A stretch of 29,475 bases of DNA. Origin: a virus. The position numbers and the translations under genes were made by a program. This document shows positions 22,508-29,475 of this stretch, in pieces. Position 1 is the first letter of the stretch. Every line of letters begins with the position of its first letter. The stretch covers positions 1 to 29,475 of the IMG/VR virus record IMGVR_UViG_3300009184_000146. The stretch is one strand, 5' to 3'. The notes beneath the pieces were generated by a model. The model saw nothing but the letters and a program-made list of their open reading frames with translations. It was not told the DNA's origin and did no database searches.

Positions 22508-24219
22508 TGATTGTATTCAAAAAAGTTAGATACAAAAACTTCGTTAGCACTGGCAATTATTTTACTGAGATTGATTTTCAAAAATCATCCAATACTTTAA
22601 TTGTTGGTTCTAATGGCGCAGGTAAATCTACAATGCTTGATGCATTGTGTTTTTCTTTGTTCGGTAAAGCATTTAGAAGTATTAATAAACCACAACTAAT
22701 TAATTCTATCAATCAAAAAGATTGTATTACTGAATGTGAATTTGATATTGGTAATAAGAAATATAAAATTGTTCGTGGTATCAAACCTAATATCTTTGAG
22801 ATATATCAGGATGGTGATTTAGTAAATCAAGATGCCGCAAGTAGAGATTATCAAGAATACTTAGAAAAGTTTATTTTGAAATTAAACTACAAATCATTTA
22901 CACAGATTGTTATCTTAGGTTCTGCATCGTTTGTACCATTCATGCAATTATCTGCAAATGATCGTAGGTCAATCATTGAAGATTTATTAGATATACAAAT
23001 ATTTTCTACAATGAATACTGTATTGAAAGATAAGATATCTGGTAATAAAGATCAGGTTACAGATAACAATTCTAAGTTACAAATTGTAGAAGCAAAGATT
23101 GAAATACAGAATACTCATATTAGAAGTATCCAAAAAACTAATGAAGAGAAGATAGAAGAATATGATAATCAAATCAAATTGTATAATACTGACATACTTG
23201 AATTACAAGAAAAAATACAGCAAACATCCAATGCAATCAATCAACTACAGTCAGACGTGGAAAACAAAATTGAGGTGGAGACTAGACTCAAGAAATTTAC
23301 TAAAATTGAATCGCAGATTGAGAACAACTTATCCAAATATAAGACTGATATCGGTTTCTTTGAACAGAATGATAATTGTCCAACCTGTAAGCAAGAAATT
23401 GCCTTGGGGTTTAAAGAACAACAAATCAAAGATAATAAAGACAGGGTTTCCGAAATAGAATCTGGATTGAAAGTATTAGAAGAAAAACTATTGGCAGAAC
23501 AAGAACGACTAAATGTAATCAATGTAAAACAAAAAGAAATACAGAAATTACAAATTAGTAATGCTACCAATACAACTTCTATTACAGAAACAAATAAGTA
23601 TATTGCAAAACTAAATTCACAGATTGAAACATTGAAATCTAAACAAGATAATCTGGAAGCAGAAAATACTAAATTAAATGAATTGAATACTCAATTGGAA
23701 GTAATATTAGAGAAGAAGAAAGAATTGATTGATGAAAAAACATATTATGAAGCCGCTTCAGGTCTACTCAAAGATACTGGTATTAAAACTAAAATTATCA
23801 AACAGTATCTACCCATTATTAATAAAGTTGTAAACAAACATCTTGCCACATTTGACTTCTTTGTTAATTTTAATTTAGATGAATCATTCAAAGAAACAAT
23901 TAAATCAAGACACCGTGATGCATTTAGTTATGAATCATTCAGTGAAGGTGAGAAACAAAGAATTGATATGGCATTGATGTTGACATGGAGAACAATTGCA
24001 AAGTTAAAGAATTCTGCAAATACTAATCTGTTAATATTAGATGAAATATTTGATTCTAGTTTAGATGCAAATGGTACAGAGTATTTAATGAACATCCTAC
24101 ATATGTTAGAAGATGTAAATTTATTTGTAATCAGTCATAAAGGTGATATATTACAAGATAAGTTTAGGTCAGTAATTAAATTTGAGAAGGTAAATAATTT
24201 TTCGAGGATAGCAAAATGA
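22507..24219 (+). CDS. gp46: gp46 recombination ATPase (SbcC/Rad50-like)
   Basis: This 570-residue protein is the SMC-type ATPase that works with gp47. Walker A is V-G-S-N-G-A-G-K-S-T (33-42); a long coiled coil is broken by the zinc hook C291-P-T-C294; the ABC signature is F-S-E-G-E-K-Q-R-I-D and Walker B is L-L-I-L-D-E-I-F-D-S. T4 gp46 is 560 residues. One-base overlap with gp47 upstream and ATGA overlap with the deformylase gene downstream. A sigma-70 promoter inside gp47 may give it extra transcription. Confidence 0.95.
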   Translation: MIVFKKVRYKNFVSTGNYFTEIDFQKSSNTLIVGSNGAGKSTMLDALCFSLFGKAFRSINKPQLINSINQKDCITECEFDIGNKKYKIVRGIKPNIFEIYQDGDLVNQDAASRDYQEYLEKFILKLNYKSFTQIVILGSASFVPFMQLSANDRRSIIEDLLDIQIFSTMNTVLKDKISGNKDQVTDNNSKLQIVEAKIEIQNTHIRSIQKTNEEKIEEYDNQIKLYNTDILELQEKIQQTSNAINQLQSDVENKIEVETRLKKFTKIESQIENNLSKYKTDIGFFEQNDNCPTCKQEIALGFKEQQIKDNKDRVSEIESGLKVLEEKLLAEQERLNVINVKQKEIQKLQISNATNTTSITETNKYIAKLNSQIETLKSKQDNLEAENTKLNELNTQLEVILEKKKELIDEKTYYEAASGLLKDTGIKTKIIKQYLPIINKVVNKHLATFDFFVNFNLDESFKETIKSRHRDAFSYESFSEGEKQRIDMALMLTWRTIAKLKNSANTNLLILDEIFDSSLDANGTEYLMNILHMLEDVNLFVISHKGDILQDKFRSVIKFEKVNNFSRIAK

Positions 24220-24794
24220 GTGATATTTTAACGATTGATACAGGATTTGGAGTTGCAAAACCAAAAGAAGAAGAGATTCTTCCATATGGATTAGTAGACC
24301 CATCACATCCAGCATTACATGAACCAATACCTGAATATGATGAAACTTCATTACCAAATATTCATATGTCTAATTTAATTAAACGATTAAAAATGACAAT
24401 GAAACTATATGGTGGTATTGGCATCTCTGCCAATCAATGTGGTATAAGAGAACGAGTTTTCATTTTAGGTAATGAACACTTTCAAATGGCATGTATTAAC
24501 CCTAAAATTGTAGAAACAGGCAAAGAAGTTGCCAAGTTAAAGGAAGGATGTTTAAGTTATCCTGGTTTAACTTTAAATATATCTAGACATACATCAATAA
24601 AAGTAGTATACTATACAGAGTCAGGAGAACAAAAAACACATGAATTTGATGGTATTACTGCTCAATGTTTCCAACATGAATTAGACCATATGAATGGAAC
24701 ATTATTTACTGAACATGTTGGTTCTCTTGCCTTGAAGATGGCAAAAAAGAAACAAGATAAAATGATTAAACAATATAGAAGAATGGTTAAATGA
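24216..24794 (+). CDS. def: peptide deformylase
   Basis: This 192-residue protein removes the N-terminal formyl group from nascent proteins. All three active-site motifs are intact: G-I-G-I-S-A-N-Q (67-74), E-G-C-L-S (110-114, Cys112 as metal ligand) and H-E-L-D-H (154-158, two His ligands and catalytic Glu). Phage deformylases are usually shorter; this one keeps a basic C-terminal helix (K-M-A-K-K-K-Q-D-K) and a 25-residue N-terminal extension. Both ends overlap neighbours by ATGA. It presumably keeps pace with heavy synthesis of phage proteins. Confidence 0.92.
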   Translation: MSDILTIDTGFGVAKPKEEEILPYGLVDPSHPALHEPIPEYDETSLPNIHMSNLIKRLKMTMKLYGGIGISANQCGIRERVFILGNEHFQMACINPKIVETGKEVAKLKEGCLSYPGLTLNISRHTSIKVVYYTESGEQKTHEFDGITAQCFQHELDHMNGTLFTEHVGSLALKMAKKKQDKMIKQYRRMVK

Positions 24795-25771
24795 AGATTA
24801 GTATAGCAAGACTTCGTAGTGGTTGTAATTATAAAGAACCACTACATGATGTTATGGATTCTTTTTATGAGTTATATAAAGAATATATTAGTAAGAATAC
24901 ACAACACACATATGGCGTTTGTAATTTTGGTTGGAATTCTGATAATAGAAAATATATAGATGATATTGTTGATTCAGATGTAGTTATTATTCCTAGTGAG
25001 AATGAATTTCATCAACACATTAGTGGGTATGTTCATACAAAACAGAAAGCAAGGTCAGATGAATTTGTTGCAAAGATAGGTCAACATCTTAGTAATAAAC
25101 ATTTAGTAATTATACGAAGTGATAGAGCAGACAACGAAGAGTTATATCGCACAAGAACATTTAAAGATTATCCAATAGGTAAATTTTCAATCTTTGATGA
25201 GACTGATATACCTGGTGGTCTACATGGAATGAAATATCATTTTATTAAAAGTGCATATAATCCTTTATTTGAAGAGGAGAAGATTTACGATTTTATCTAT
25301 TGGGGTTGTGATAAGAGAAAGTTAATTGATAATAAAGATAGTGGTGATACTAGACATTTATTTTTTCAGCAATTAAGAAAAGATAATAAAATTAAATCTT
25401 ATCTAATAGGTAAATACAATAAACTTGAAGCAGATAGAAAAATTGATACTATGTATAATCTATTATGTAATTTGCATCAAGGTAAATCAACTATATGTTT
25501 TAATTGGTTAGATTCTACTGCAGTAACTAGTAGATATCATGAAGCAATGGCCTGTGATTTATTGCCATTTGTATGGGACAACTATGATAGTAATAATACT
25601 ATAATTGCAGATCAATGGCAAAGAGTCAATTCAATTGAAGAATTTTATGATAAGATGAATGAAGTAGATAGTAAATTTGAAAGTATTAAAGAATATTATT
25701 TAACAAATACTTTGAAACCAAGAGAGTGGTACTATACTAAATTTGAACAGAGAATGAATGAAATATTATGA
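24791..25771 (+). CDS. putative GT-B-like glycosyltransferase
   Basis: This 326-residue protein is not firmly assignable. A Rossmann-like start (M-K-I-S-I-A-R-L), a D-S-D-V-V-I-I-P strand and a C-terminal segment S-R-Y-H-E-A-M-A-C-D-L-L-P-F-V-W resemble the nucleotide-sugar-binding half of GT-B enzymes, where a Glu in E-A-M/L-A-x-G-x-x-P-V contacts the donor. T4 alpha-glucosyltransferase has a comparable E-L-G-A-C-G-T-I-P-V-F-W. A DNA- or envelope-modifying glycosyltransferase is therefore possible, but donor and acceptor are unknown. It is sandwiched by ATGA overlaps between deformylase and a DruA-like gene, so the three are produced together. Confidence 0.4.
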   Translation: MKISIARLRSGCNYKEPLHDVMDSFYELYKEYISKNTQHTYGVCNFGWNSDNRKYIDDIVDSDVVIIPSENEFHQHISGYVHTKQKARSDEFVAKIGQHLSNKHLVIIRSDRADNEELYRTRTFKDYPIGKFSIFDETDIPGGLHGMKYHFIKSAYNPLFEEEKIYDFIYWGCDKRKLIDNKDSGDTRHLFFQQLRKDNKIKSYLIGKYNKLEADRKIDTMYNLLCNLHQGKSTICFNWLDSTAVTSRYHEAMACDLLPFVWDNYDSNNTIIADQWQRVNSIEEFYDKMNEVDSKFESIKEYYLTNTLKPREWYYTKFEQRMNEIL

Positions 25772-27162
25772 ATTTATTTGATTTTATTGAAGGTGAACAA
25801 TCAGTTGAAACTATTAAGAAAGCATATAGTTTTGACTCCACAGATGACGTAGAAACTCAATGGACTAAATGGAGAGAATCTATTAATCCAGATGAGATAG
25901 AAGATATTACGGAAGATAGATTAAAAGAAATTATAATTAAAGATTTATCATTTGTATCGTCAATGGATGTTAAAGAATATACTCTATATCAAAAATGGTG
26001 TGAGGTACAAGAGAAATATCCAACAGAACAAGTTAATACTTTTGACGGTATAGAAAAACATTTAATTTATCCAGAACAGAAAAAGATAATTGATGAAGTT
26101 AAAAATAATATTTGGCGACCAGAATCTCCTGATGACTATCTAGATATAGAACCTGTATTAGTATATACAGATGATTCATATGAAACTAAAACAACTTCAG
26201 GTTCAATTGATGGAAGTGAATATACAAAGAAAGTTAAACGTAGTAATTTACCTGAAGTATGGAATACGGCAAGAACATTTATATCAACAATGAAGAACAA
26301 TAGTAATATTGGTCGCAATCTTAATTTTTTAGTTAAAGATAATAAATCAAACAAATACTTAGGTGTAATTTGTATATCTTCAGATTTTCTTGATTTGACA
26401 CCTAGAGATAGTGTTATTGGATGGGATAGAACAGTTAAGACACAAGGTCGTATGATTAATTATACTGCAATTGGTTCTACTATTGTTCCATTTCAACCTT
26501 TAGGTTTTAATTATGTTGGTGGTAAATTACTTGCCTTATTGTGTTTATCTGATGAAGTTCAAAGATTATGGAAAAAACAATATGGTGATGTATTAGTGGG
26601 TGTTACTACAACATCTTTGTATGGTAAAACTAAAGCAAATGGTTTATCTCAATATGATAATCTAGACCATTGGCAACCTATGGGATTTACTTCAGGTTCA
26701 GTTTCATTTGAACCTAGATCAGATACAAAGTATTTAATACGTGATTGGTTAAAAAAGAATCATACTCGTAAATACTTTGAATGGTATATTGAAAAGAATC
26801 CTGCAGGTCAACCATACAAAAGAGACCATAAGAATAGATCATTGAATTTTGTATATTCTAAACTTAATGTACCTAAAGAATTGATTCGTTCTGAACATGC
26901 AAGAGGTATCTATTTTAGTCCATTATATAATAATTCATATGAATTTTTGCGTAAAGAAATAGGTGAAGATCAATTAGTAAAATCTTTTGATACTAGTTAT
27001 GAGGCAATAACTAAGATATGGAAAGAAAAACATGCCCGTGGTCGTATTGGTTTTCTTAAAAAGAAAAATAGAGTATCTACGGAAACATTGTTCTATGATG
27101 ACCTTATTTGCCTTGATTGGAACAAAACAAGAGATAAATACTTACAACAAGTAGGTCGATAA
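25768..27162 (+). CDS. DruA/DUF4338-like protein
   Basis: This 464-residue protein has a C-terminal core (about 160-340) with the pattern of DUF4338, the family of DruA from Druantia defence systems: I-G-R-N-L-N-F-L-V-K, then Y-L-G-V-I-C-I-S-S, then T-P-R-D-S-V-I-G-W-D, a hydrophobic block ending G-G-K-L-L-A-L-L-C, W-K-K-Q-Y-G, and W-Q-P-M-G-F-T-S-G. DruA has N-x-R-Y-L-V, L-G, R-D-x-x-I-G-W, L-A-S-x-x-L and W-x-x-x-Y-G in the same order. The biochemical activity of DruA is not established. The N-terminal 150 residues and the basic C-terminus (H-A-R-G-R-I-G-F-L-K-K-K) are specific to this protein. No other Druantia gene (the large helicase DruE in particular) is nearby. Confidence 0.65.
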   Translation: MNLFDFIEGEQSVETIKKAYSFDSTDDVETQWTKWRESINPDEIEDITEDRLKEIIIKDLSFVSSMDVKEYTLYQKWCEVQEKYPTEQVNTFDGIEKHLIYPEQKKIIDEVKNNIWRPESPDDYLDIEPVLVYTDDSYETKTTSGSIDGSEYTKKVKRSNLPEVWNTARTFISTMKNNSNIGRNLNFLVKDNKSNKYLGVICISSDFLDLTPRDSVIGWDRTVKTQGRMINYTAIGSTIVPFQPLGFNYVGGKLLALLCLSDEVQRLWKKQYGDVLVGVTTTSLYGKTKANGLSQYDNLDHWQPMGFTSGSVSFEPRSDTKYLIRDWLKKNHTRKYFEWYIEKNPAGQPYKRDHKNRSLNFVYSKLNVPKELIRSEHARGIYFSPLYNNSYEFLRKEIGEDQLVKSFDTSYEAITKIWKEKHARGRIGFLKKKNRVSTETLFYDDLICLDWNKTRDKYLQQVGR

Positions 27163-27331
27163 CAAAATGCGGCGAGTCTGATGACAGGTATTCCCAAATA
27201 TTAGAATGGTTTAATTCCATTGAGCCGCTCCACTCCTCTTCTTAAAATCCTTTATAAATCAATAACTTATAAAACGCTTGACATTTGATTCGGTTAGTGT
27301 ATAATGATTGTATATTAATAGAGAGAGTCAT
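27163..27331 (+). ncRNA. tRNA-like structured element in the intergenic region
   Basis: Positions 27169-27232 fold into a small cloverleaf. GCGGC (27169-27173) pairs with GCCGC (27224-27228); GTC-TGAT-GAC (27176-27185) and GGTATT-CCCA-AATATT (27187-27202) form two small hairpins; AATGG-TTTAATT-CCATT (27205-27221) is a five-pair, seven-base-loop arm like a T arm. After the T-like arm come exactly seven bases, one discriminator base and CCA, as in a tRNA 3' half. The anticodon and D arms are too short for a working tRNA (about 12 bases missing). It may be a decayed tRNA, a tRNA mimic or another small RNA. The rest of this interval holds the promoter of the next gene. Confidence 0.3.
27278..27305 (+). 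promoter_or_regulatory. sigma-70 promoter for the CobT-like gene
   Basis: TTGACA (27278-27283), a 16-base spacer and TATAAT (27300-27305). Transcription should begin near 27312, about 20 bases before the ATG at 27332. The seven bases before the -10 and its first bases (TTAGTG-TATA) are shared with the uvsY promoter. Confidence 0.8.
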
Positions 27332-29475
27332 ATGGAAAACTATTCTACCGAATCAAAATCACAATTAGCAAAGTTACTTGCCACTGAAAACATCACGGTT
27401 CAACATGCTAAAATTCAAACTGCATCGTTTAATCTAAAAACTCGTGTATTGAATTGTCCTATCTGGACTGATATGAGTGGTGATCTTTATGATTTGTTGA
27501 TGGGTCATGAAGTTGGTCATGCATTGGAAACACCTGAAGAAGGTTGGCATGATGCAATTATTGAGAGTCAATCTAAAAACTTTAAAACATTTTTGAATGT
27601 TGTTGAAGATGCCCGTATTGAAAAGAAAATCAAACGCAAATATCCTGGCATTCGTCAGTCTTTCATCCGTGGTTACCAAAGCCTTTTAGACCGTGACTTC
27701 TTCGGTATTAAAACCCGTGATGTTAACAAATTATCATTCATTGACCGTTTAAACATTTACACCAAATCTGGTGGTACATTGTATATTAATTTCACCGATG
27801 AAGAAGTGAAAATGGTGAATGATGTAGAAAATTGTGAAACATGGGACGATGTTCTCCGTGTTACTGAAGTTGTTTTCGGTTACTCAAAAGATGAGCAATT
27901 TGAAACACAGCAACAATTTTTCTTGCCTGATCCAAACGGTGAATTTGAATTTGATGATAGCGATTCGGATTCTTCAGATTACGATTTTGACGATACTTCT
28001 CCTTCTGATGAAGATGGTAATGATGAAGATACGGATGATGGTGATGCTGAATCTTCTGATAAATCTGACGAAGCTGATGAAGAATCGGATGAAGATGGTG
28101 ATGGTGATGGTGAAAACGGTGAAGATGGTTCTGGTGAGAAAGAAGGCGCCAATTTAAACCGTGTCAAAGATTCAAAGCCAAATGTTGATGATAATTTTGA
28201 ACCTGTTTGCACCACAGATGAAGCGTTTCGTAACAAAGAAGTAGAACTTGTTGATGAAAAATGTCGGCCGTTTGTTTACACTAAAATTCCACAAGTAGAT
28301 TTGGAAAAGATTGTTACCCTGCTAAAGTTGTGCATCAGCATTTGTATGATTTCTATTTCAAGAGTGATTTGCTATCCGTTGAACACTACAACACAAAAGT
28401 AAAAGAGTTCAAATCTAAAAATGACAGGTACATTGGTCTGCTTGCAAAAGAATTTGAAATGAAGAAAGCTGCTCGCTCATATGCGAAAGCCAAAGTGTCC
28501 AACACAGGTGATATTGATATTGGTAAACTTTACAAGTATAAAGTTGAAGATAACATTTTCAAAAAACTGATGCGAGTGCCAAAAGGCAAATCACATGGTT
28601 TGGTTCTGTTACTTGATTGTTCTGGTTCCATGCGAAACAATATGGAAGCTTCTATTGAACAGATTTTGGTTCTTACCATGTTCTGCCGTAAAGTGAACAT
28701 TCCATTTGTTGTGTATGGTTTCGGTGATTCTCAAACGGCTCGTAAGTTTGATTTCAGAGAACAAACACCACAATCTGGTTTTTCTTATGAAGATGGTGAT
28801 TTGTTCTTGCAACCAGTTTTCCTGCGAGAATACTTGAATTCTAAAATGAGTAGTGCTGAATTTAATGCTTGCCTCCGTAACATGATTGCTTTAAAGATTT
28901 CGTATTCTATTGGTCGCCGAAATCATCCTTTGACTGAAACACTTGGTAATACTCCTTTGGTTCAGGCGATGGTTGCTCTTGAACCTATTACGAAACAATT
29001 CCGTAAAGTGAATAACCTTGATTTGGTTAATTTGGTAATTGTGCATGACGGTGATGCCGATACTGCCGACTTTGTTGTTAAAGCTCGTGAAGTACCAAAA
29101 ACAGATCCAGAGCGTTCACCATTTGAATCAAAACGGTTTCAAGCTCGTATTGAAAATATTTACATTAAAGACCGTAATTCTAAATTGCAAATTAAACTTG
29201 ATTTTCATTACAACGAAAGCCGTTATAACATTGATGATAGTTTGCGTGTTGCAATTTTTGATTGGTTCCGTGCTGTGACTGGTGCTAAGATTTTTGGTTT
29301 CTTTGTTACTGAAACTGGCCGTAGTTTAGCGAATTCTATTGCAAACAAATATTACGATAAAAAAGGCCGTAACATTAAACAAATTTGTACCGAAGATTTT
29401 CAACACACACATTGGCAATATTACCGTTCTGAATTTGTTCAGAGCTTAAGTAAGAAACTGAGAAGTGAAAAGTTT
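27332..29475 (+). CDS. CobT-like protein with HEVGH and VWA domains, frameshifted and cut by the window end
   Basis: The N-terminal part has a zinc-protease-like H-E-V-G-H (59-63) in G-H-E-V-G-H-A-L-E-T-P, then a long Asp/Glu/Ser/Gly linker (27949-28137). The frame starting at 27332 stops at 28402, but homologous-looking sequence continues in the -1 frame from about 28316 to the window end without a stop. That part contains a VWA MIDAS motif, D-C-S-G-S (28615-28629), and D-G-D-A-D later. The break lies at a CCC run near 28317-28319; one more C would restore the frame. T4-like phages of aquatic hosts often carry such a protein, annotated CobT-like because of the cobaltochelatase-type VWA domain; its function is unknown. 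The start is the ATG at 27332, since an upstream TTG overlaps the -10 box. Arg codons are mostly CGN, unlike most neighbours. Confidence 0.75.

Noticed and set aside
27176-27232. Possible hammerhead ribozyme: CTGATGA followed by a hairpin, GAA and another hairpin.
   Set aside because: The core is incomplete: GAAA is replaced by GAAT, stem I cannot form next to CTGATGA, and stem II starts with mismatches. The tRNA-like reading explains the 3' half better.
27308-27331. N-terminal extension of the CobT-like protein from a TTG at 27308.
   Set aside because: This position falls between the -10 box and the expected transcript start, so it would not be in the message; the ATG at 27332 is the sensible start.
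27979-28236. 85-residue Ser/Pro-rich open frame on the minus strand.
   Set aside because: It is the mirror of the low-complexity Asp/Glu linker of the CobT-like gene and has no ribosome site.
1-29475. CRISPR arrays, insertion sequences, integrase and attachment sites.
   Set aside because: No regularly spaced direct repeats, transposase or integrase motifs, or long terminal inverted repeats were seen; the window looks like a lytic phage core.

Overview
The window is about 29.5 kb of an AT-rich, double-stranded DNA phage genome of the T4-like (contractile-tailed, Caudoviricetes) type. The diagnosis rests on an uninterrupted T4-order block: neck proteins gp13, gp14 and gp15, terminase gp16 and gp17, tail sheath gp18, tail tube gp19, portal gp20, prohead core proteins, prohead protease gp21, scaffold gp22 and major capsid gp23. 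UvsY, UvsW, the late sigma factor gp55 and the recombination nuclease gp47/gp46 follow. This gene order, a tail-tube-fold gene directly after gp23 and an Sm-like gene after uvsW recall the T4-like phages of aquatic bacteria (cyanophage and pelagiphage type). The host cannot be read from the sequence.

Layout. (1) 1-1550: an AT-rich leader, a small orphan gene and an asparagine-synthetase-like PP-loop protein. (2) 1536-3069, minus strand: a three-gene accessory operon with a TRAP-type solute-binding protein that lacks a signal peptide, a DUF2061 membrane protein and an orphan, read from its own T4-type late promoter. (3) 3175-8479: gp13-gp14-gp15-gp16-dps-gp17, with every junction a one-base TAATG overlap; a Dps-like ferritin sits between the two terminase subunits. 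(4) 8541-17393: sheath, tube, portal, a prohead-core cluster (including a small gp67-like gene and a strongly basic protein), protease, scaffold and capsid. (5) 17490-20374: tube-fold protein, uvsY, uvsW and an Sm-like protein. (6) 20439-27162: gp55, a cytidylyltransferase, gp47, gp46, peptide deformylase, a possible glycosyltransferase and a DruA/DUF4338-like protein, the last five overlapping end to end. (7) 27163-29475: a tRNA-like structured element, a consensus sigma-70 promoter, and a CobT-like metalloprotease/VWA protein that is frameshifted and runs off the window.

Regulation is unusually readable. T4-type late boxes (TATAAATA or close) lie before the TRAP operon, gp13, gp18 (three in tandem), gp67, gp22 and the tube-fold gene, in agreement with gp55 being encoded here. 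Consensus host-type sigma-70 promoters lie before uvsY, inside the end of gp47 (before gp46) and before the CobT-like gene, and one perfect copy points antisense between the Sm-like gene and gp55.

The main novelties are: a probable promoter-dependent ribosome-site switch at uvsY; the antisense promoter; a late promoter so close to a start codon that the message should be leaderless; a truncated tRNA-like cloverleaf; a phage-borne DruA-like protein next to a candidate glycosyltransferase; a cytoplasmic-looking TRAP binding protein under late control; and a prohead protein predicted to be cut into a lysine/arginine-rich, acid-free internal peptide.
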